A stretch of 20,715 bases of DNA from a virus. Of this stretch, positions 18,310-20,715 are shown piece by piece. Under the pieces are notes generated by a model. That model worked only from the letters and a program-made list of their open reading frames with translations, was not told the DNA's origin and ran no database searches. A program made the translations under genes and the position numbers. The stretch lies in the IMG/VR virus record IMGVR_UViG_3300021246_000044, positions 1-20,715 of that record; one strand, given 5' to 3'. Within the stretch, counting starts at the first letter, position 1. Every line of letters begins with the position of its first letter.

Positions 18310-20139
18310 ATGAGCGTTCTACAGACTGCACTCGCATACGCCAGCAAACAAGTCAGAGTCATACCAATCAAGCAAGGTGAGAAGCGGCCACCGATGCAAG
18401 GCTGGCAAAACGCCGCCACAACCAACCCAGCCACAATCCGACAATGGTTTGAAGGACAGTTCAAAGACTGCGGACTCGGTATCGCAACAGGCGAGTTCCG
18501 TGACCGCTACCTAGTCGTCATCGACATAGACGACCGCGAAACCTACAAAGGCTCAGACACACTCAACGACCTAGAACAACTACACGGCAAACTGCCAGAC
18601 ACAGTCGAAGTCATCACAGGCTCCGGCGGAAGACACATCTACTTCCTCACCGACCAACCAATCCGCAACGAAGCATCAGGCCGACTCGGTGTCGGTATCG
18701 ACATCCGTGCAATCGGCGGACAAGTCCTCGCACCACCAACAGTTCATCCGAACGGCAGAACCTACGAATGGGTTGAAGGTAAATCAATCGCTGAACACAG
18801 ACCAGCCGACATGCCACTGTGGATGGTGCTGATACTCACAGCCAAACCCGCCGAAGAAACACCACCAGCCACACAACCCACACCGATCCTGCTCGAAGAA
18901 GACGGACCAGCATCCCGCTACTGTGCCGCAACCACATGGCCAGAACTACTCCGCCAAGACGGCTGGACACTCGCACACATCGACCAAGCAGGCGAAGCAC
19001 ACTGGGTCCGACCAGGCAAAGACATCAGAGAAGGCACCTCAGCCACCACAGGATGGCAAGGCAAAGACATCCTCAAAGTATTCACCACAAGCATCCCAAG
19101 CCTGCCAGCAGGCGCATACACACGATTCGGCTACACCGCAGCCATGCACCACGGCAACGACCGCTCAGCATTCGCCAAAAAACTTTTACAAGAAGGCAAA
19201 GCACTCGTACCCGTCACACAACCCGCCATCACCGACAACATCCTCATCAACTGGCAAGACTTCTGGAACCAATCATTCCCAGCCGAAGACTGGCTCATCG
19301 AACCCATCATCCCACGCAACCAGCTCGTAGTCATCTTCGCACCAGGCGGAACAGGCAAATCACTACTCGCGCTCTACATCGCAGCCGCACTCGCCACAGG
19401 CAAAGAAATCTTCGCCGAACCCAAACCACCAACCAGCGTCCTCTACATGGACTACGAAATGTCCCAAGCCGTACTCTATGAACGACTCACCGCAATGGGC
19501 TACGGCAAAGACACCGACCTATCCCGACTCCACTACGCCTCACTCCCACCAATCGGATCACTCGACAAACCAGAAGGAGCAAAACAAATCTGCGACCTAG
19601 CACGAGCATGCCAAGCCGAACTCGTAATCATCGACACCTTCGCACGAGCAGTCGAAGGCGCAGAGAACGACGCAGACACAGTCCGCAACTTCTACCGCTG
19701 GACAGCCATGAACCTCAAACAAGAAGGCCGATCACTCATGCGCATAGACCACGCAGGCAAAGACCTCAAAAAAGGCGCACGAGGCACCAGCGCAAAGAAC
19801 GACGATGTCGACCTCGTATGGCAGATGACCAAAGTAGACGGACGCCTAGTCCTAATCCGACAGAAGCACCGGCACACCTGGATACCCGAACGAATCAACC
19901 TCATCATCCACGACCAACACAAAATGTTCACACAAGACATCCAAGGCGGCGAACGACTAACCCAAGCTCTTAAGATGCTAGAAGAACTCAACATCGACCC
20001 AACCATCAGCCTCGACGCCATGTGGGCAGAAGTCAAAGAACGCGCCGAAACCATCTACCATGTCGTCCGCAAAACAGCCCGACAAGCCCACACACAACGC
20101 CGAGAACAGATGCATGACCCGCTCTTTGAACAGTTCTAA
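18310..20139 (+). CDS. Bifunctional primase-polymerase / RepA-like helicase
   Basis: 609 residues, ribosome site AAGGAGG (18298-18304). The N-terminus is a prim-pol domain: VVIDID with D72 and D74, SGGRHIYFL with H109, and VDIRAIGGQVLAPPT-type segment (D131) followed by HPNGRTYEW. Residues ~320-520 form a RecA/RepA-type ATPase: APGGTGKS at 344-351 (Walker A), LVIIDTFAR with D442 (Walker B), then DHAGKDLKKGARGTSAKN resembling the 'H..K......RGs.a' sensor of phage RepA-like helicases. The C-terminus is helical. It would open and prime the origin, probably at the repeats just downstream. Third positions are overwhelmingly C or A (for example 19261-19320: 23 C, 9 G). All key motifs are intact. 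Confidence 0.9.
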   Translation: MSVLQTALAYASKQVRVIPIKQGEKRPPMQGWQNAATTNPATIRQWFEGQFKDCGLGIATGEFRDRYLVVIDIDDRETYKGSDTLNDLEQLHGKLPDTVEVITGSGGRHIYFLTDQPIRNEASGRLGVGIDIRAIGGQVLAPPTVHPNGRTYEWVEGKSIAEHRPADMPLWMVLILTAKPAEETPPATQPTPILLEEDGPASRYCAATTWPELLRQDGWTLAHIDQAGEAHWVRPGKDIREGTSATTGWQGKDILKVFTTSIPSLPAGAYTRFGYTAAMHHGNDRSAFAKKLLQEGKALVPVTQPAITDNILINWQDFWNQSFPAEDWLIEPIIPRNQLVVIFAPGGTGKSLLALYIAAALATGKEIFAEPKPPTSVLYMDYEMSQAVLYERLTAMGYGKDTDLSRLHYASLPPIGSLDKPEGAKQICDLARACQAELVIIDTFARAVEGAENDADTVRNFYRWTAMNLKQEGRSLMRIDHAGKDLKKGARGTSAKNDDVDLVWQMTKVDGRLVLIRQKHRHTWIPERINLIIHDQHKMFTQDIQGGERLTQALKMLEELNIDPTISLDAMWAEVKERAETIYHVVRKTARQAHTQRREQMHDPLFEQF

Positions 20140-20206
20140 ATCGCACGGCGTGACACGGCGTGAAACAGGTGCTTACGCCGTCACGCCGACCATGCACGGC
20201 GTGAAC

Positions 20207-20220
20207 ACGGCGTACGCCGT
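20207..20220. repeat. Perfect 14-bp palindrome in the iteron array
   Basis: ACGGCGTACGCCGT is its own reverse complement and is two iteron half-sites facing each other. This is a natural site for a dimeric initiator or repressor. Confidence 0.8.
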
Positions 20221-20296
20221 TTATGCCCGCAAAGCCTTATATTCATTGAGTACGATAGACGGCGTGAAACACGGCGTGAAACACAATTTGTCACAT

Positions 20297-20335
20297 ACGC
20301 CGTCACGCGCCAAGTATTACTTGGCGTGACGGCGT
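20297..20335. repeat. Long inverted repeat at the end of the iteron array
   Basis: ACGCCGTCAC (20297-20306) pairs with GTGACGGCGT (20326-20335), and GCCAAGT (20309-20315) with ACTTGGC (20319-20325), giving a 17-bp stem with a 2-base bulge (20307-20308) and a 3-base loop. The right arm includes part of the last iteron. It could be a single-strand initiation site or regulator-binding structure. Confidence 0.7.
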
Positions 20336-20356
20336 GACCATGCCTGGCGCACCACT

Positions 20357-20656
20357 ATGACCATCTCTAGACCATGTCTCCAATGCGGCAAACTCACCAC
20401 CAACCCACGCCGATGCCCAGACTGCCAAACCACATACAACCGACTCCATCCAAAGCCCAAGCGACCTCATTACTCAGGCAACTACCAAGCACGAGCCAAG
20501 GCCGTGCGCGACTCTGCTCAGTACTGTTGGATCTGTCTCGAAGGCGCACGACAAGACGACCCGTGGACCGCTGACCACATCATTCCTGGTGACAGCGACA
20601 GCCCACTTCTTCCTGCGCATCGGTCGTGCAACTCGCGACGCGGCGACGCGAAGTAG
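20357..20656 (+). CDS. HNH endonuclease
   Basis: 99 residues from ATG 20357, no Shine-Dalgarno seen. PCLQCG (C7, C10) and RCPDCQ (C20, C23) make a zinc ribbon at the start, followed by a basic linker. The HNH core has YCWICLEG (C57, C60), WTADHIIPG with D73-H74 (catalytic histidine), and LLPAHRSCNSRRGD with H88, C91 and N92. Small HNH proteins placed next to terminase help cut DNA at cos packaging sites in many siphoviruses, so terminase probably lies just past the right edge. A homing-type nuclease is less likely, as the gene is not inserted in another gene. It lies 217 bases after the primase-helicase, with the iteron array between. Confidence 0.85.
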   Translation: MTISRPCLQCGKLTTNPRRCPDCQTTYNRLHPKPKRPHYSGNYQARAKAVRDSAQYCWICLEGARQDDPWTADHIIPGDSDSPLLPAHRSCNSRRGDAK

Positions 20657-20715
20657 GCGGGATACACAGATGGAGGGTGGGTCAAAAGTTGCGACCTACA
20701 GGTGGGCATGACAGA
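20657..20715 (+). other. Short region after HNH gene, possible start of the next gene
   Basis: Fifty-nine bases remain. GGAGGGTGGG (20672-20681) and a later AGGTGGG (20700-20706) precede an ATG at 20708, which might begin the next (packaging) gene; only eight bases of it are visible. A cos site could be near, but nothing here proves it. Confidence 0.3.

Larger units (their letters stand above)
20145..20338 (+). repeat. Iteron-like repeat array, probable replication origin
   Basis: Six perfect + strand copies of ACGGCGTGA start at 20145, 20155, 20196, 20259, 20271 and 20329. Near copies on the other strand read TTACGCCGT (20173), TCACGCCGA (20181) and GTACGCCGT (20212). Two pairs are tandem (10 and 12 bases apart). 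An A/T-richer stretch (about 20231-20258 and 20278-20296) lies among them, as expected of an unwinding element. The array follows the primase-helicase stop at once. An open frame across it translates the repeats (HGV and YAV words) and is judged a by-product. Confidence 0.65.

Noticed and set aside
18819-19481. 220-residue Arg/His/Thr-rich frame on the + strand
   Set aside because: Lies fully within the primase-helicase in another frame; composition comes from the C/A-rich codons of that gene.
20060-20329. 89-residue open frame across the end of the primase-helicase and the iterons
   Set aside because: Half of it overlaps the helicase in another frame and the rest just translates repeats (HGV, YAV words); no ribosome site. 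The repeats are better explained as DNA-binding sites.
20145-20338. CRISPR array
   Set aside because: Repeats are only 9 bp, in both orientations and with irregular 1-50 base spacing; no cas genes. Iterons fit better.
1-20715. Integrase, toxin-antitoxin, CRISPR-Cas or retron system
   Set aside because: No tyrosine/serine recombinase motif, no reverse transcriptase YxDD, no recognisable toxin pair was found on either strand by reading.

Overview
The window looks like part of a tailed bacteriophage (siphovirus type) that infects an actinobacterium. All genes lie on the + strand, packed with ATGA, GTGA and TAATG stop/start overlaps. The host call rests on a four-cysteine WhiB-family regulator and on a threonine-rich secreted protein whose style (signal peptide, PA14-like domain, long Thr/Ser linker, GERRTL-type C-terminus) recalls wall-associated proteins of Acidimicrobiia such as Ilumatobacter. 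The acidimicrobial host is an inference. No integrase, ParA/ParB, capsid, portal or terminase gene is visible, so the window is an incomplete part of the genome. It appears to stop just before the packaging genes, because an HNH nuclease often precedes terminase.

Layout. 1-961: the end of a GT17-type glycosyltransferase and a second glycosyltransferase. 969-9221: head-tail connector, tail terminator candidate, a 55-aa gene, major tail protein, tail assembly chaperone with a -1 frameshift (slippery CCCTTTG), an HK97 gp10-like protein, an unexpected archaeo-eukaryotic-primase-like (AEP) gene, tape measure, minor tail protein and fibre-like proteins, one strongly glycine-rich. 9206-12871: a secreted PA14/Thr-rich protein, two small membrane proteins (holin candidates), an M15-type peptidase endolysin, a membrane/coiled-coil protein, a conserved-looking small protein, a structured intergenic region with a hairpin showing an anti-Shine-Dalgarno loop, and a secreted lysozyme/transglycosylase-like protein. 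12916-18288: early genes, with a membrane protein, WhiB, Hjc-like nuclease, RecB/Cas4-like nuclease, SSB-like protein, many small proteins, a MazG-like (DUF6378-type) protein, an HTH protein and a PD-(D/E)XK-like protein. 18310-20656: primase-polymerase/helicase, an iteron-rich probable origin, and an HNH endonuclease.

How it fits together. The replication module looks plasmid-like: a prim-pol fused to a RecA/RepA-type ATPase, followed directly by six perfect 9-bp ACGGCGTGA repeats, a 14-bp palindrome and a long hairpin, with SSB and two nucleases upstream. No family A, B or C polymerase is seen in this window. A second AEP-like gene sits alone inside the tail operon. It carries its own candidate promoter and a leader (TAGGAGG, then CTGCACA next to the start codon) shared with two early genes, suggesting an early gene placed in a late operon. 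The features most worth checking are that stray AEP gene, the anti-Shine-Dalgarno hairpin, the shared leader, the iteron array and the secreted Thr-rich protein.
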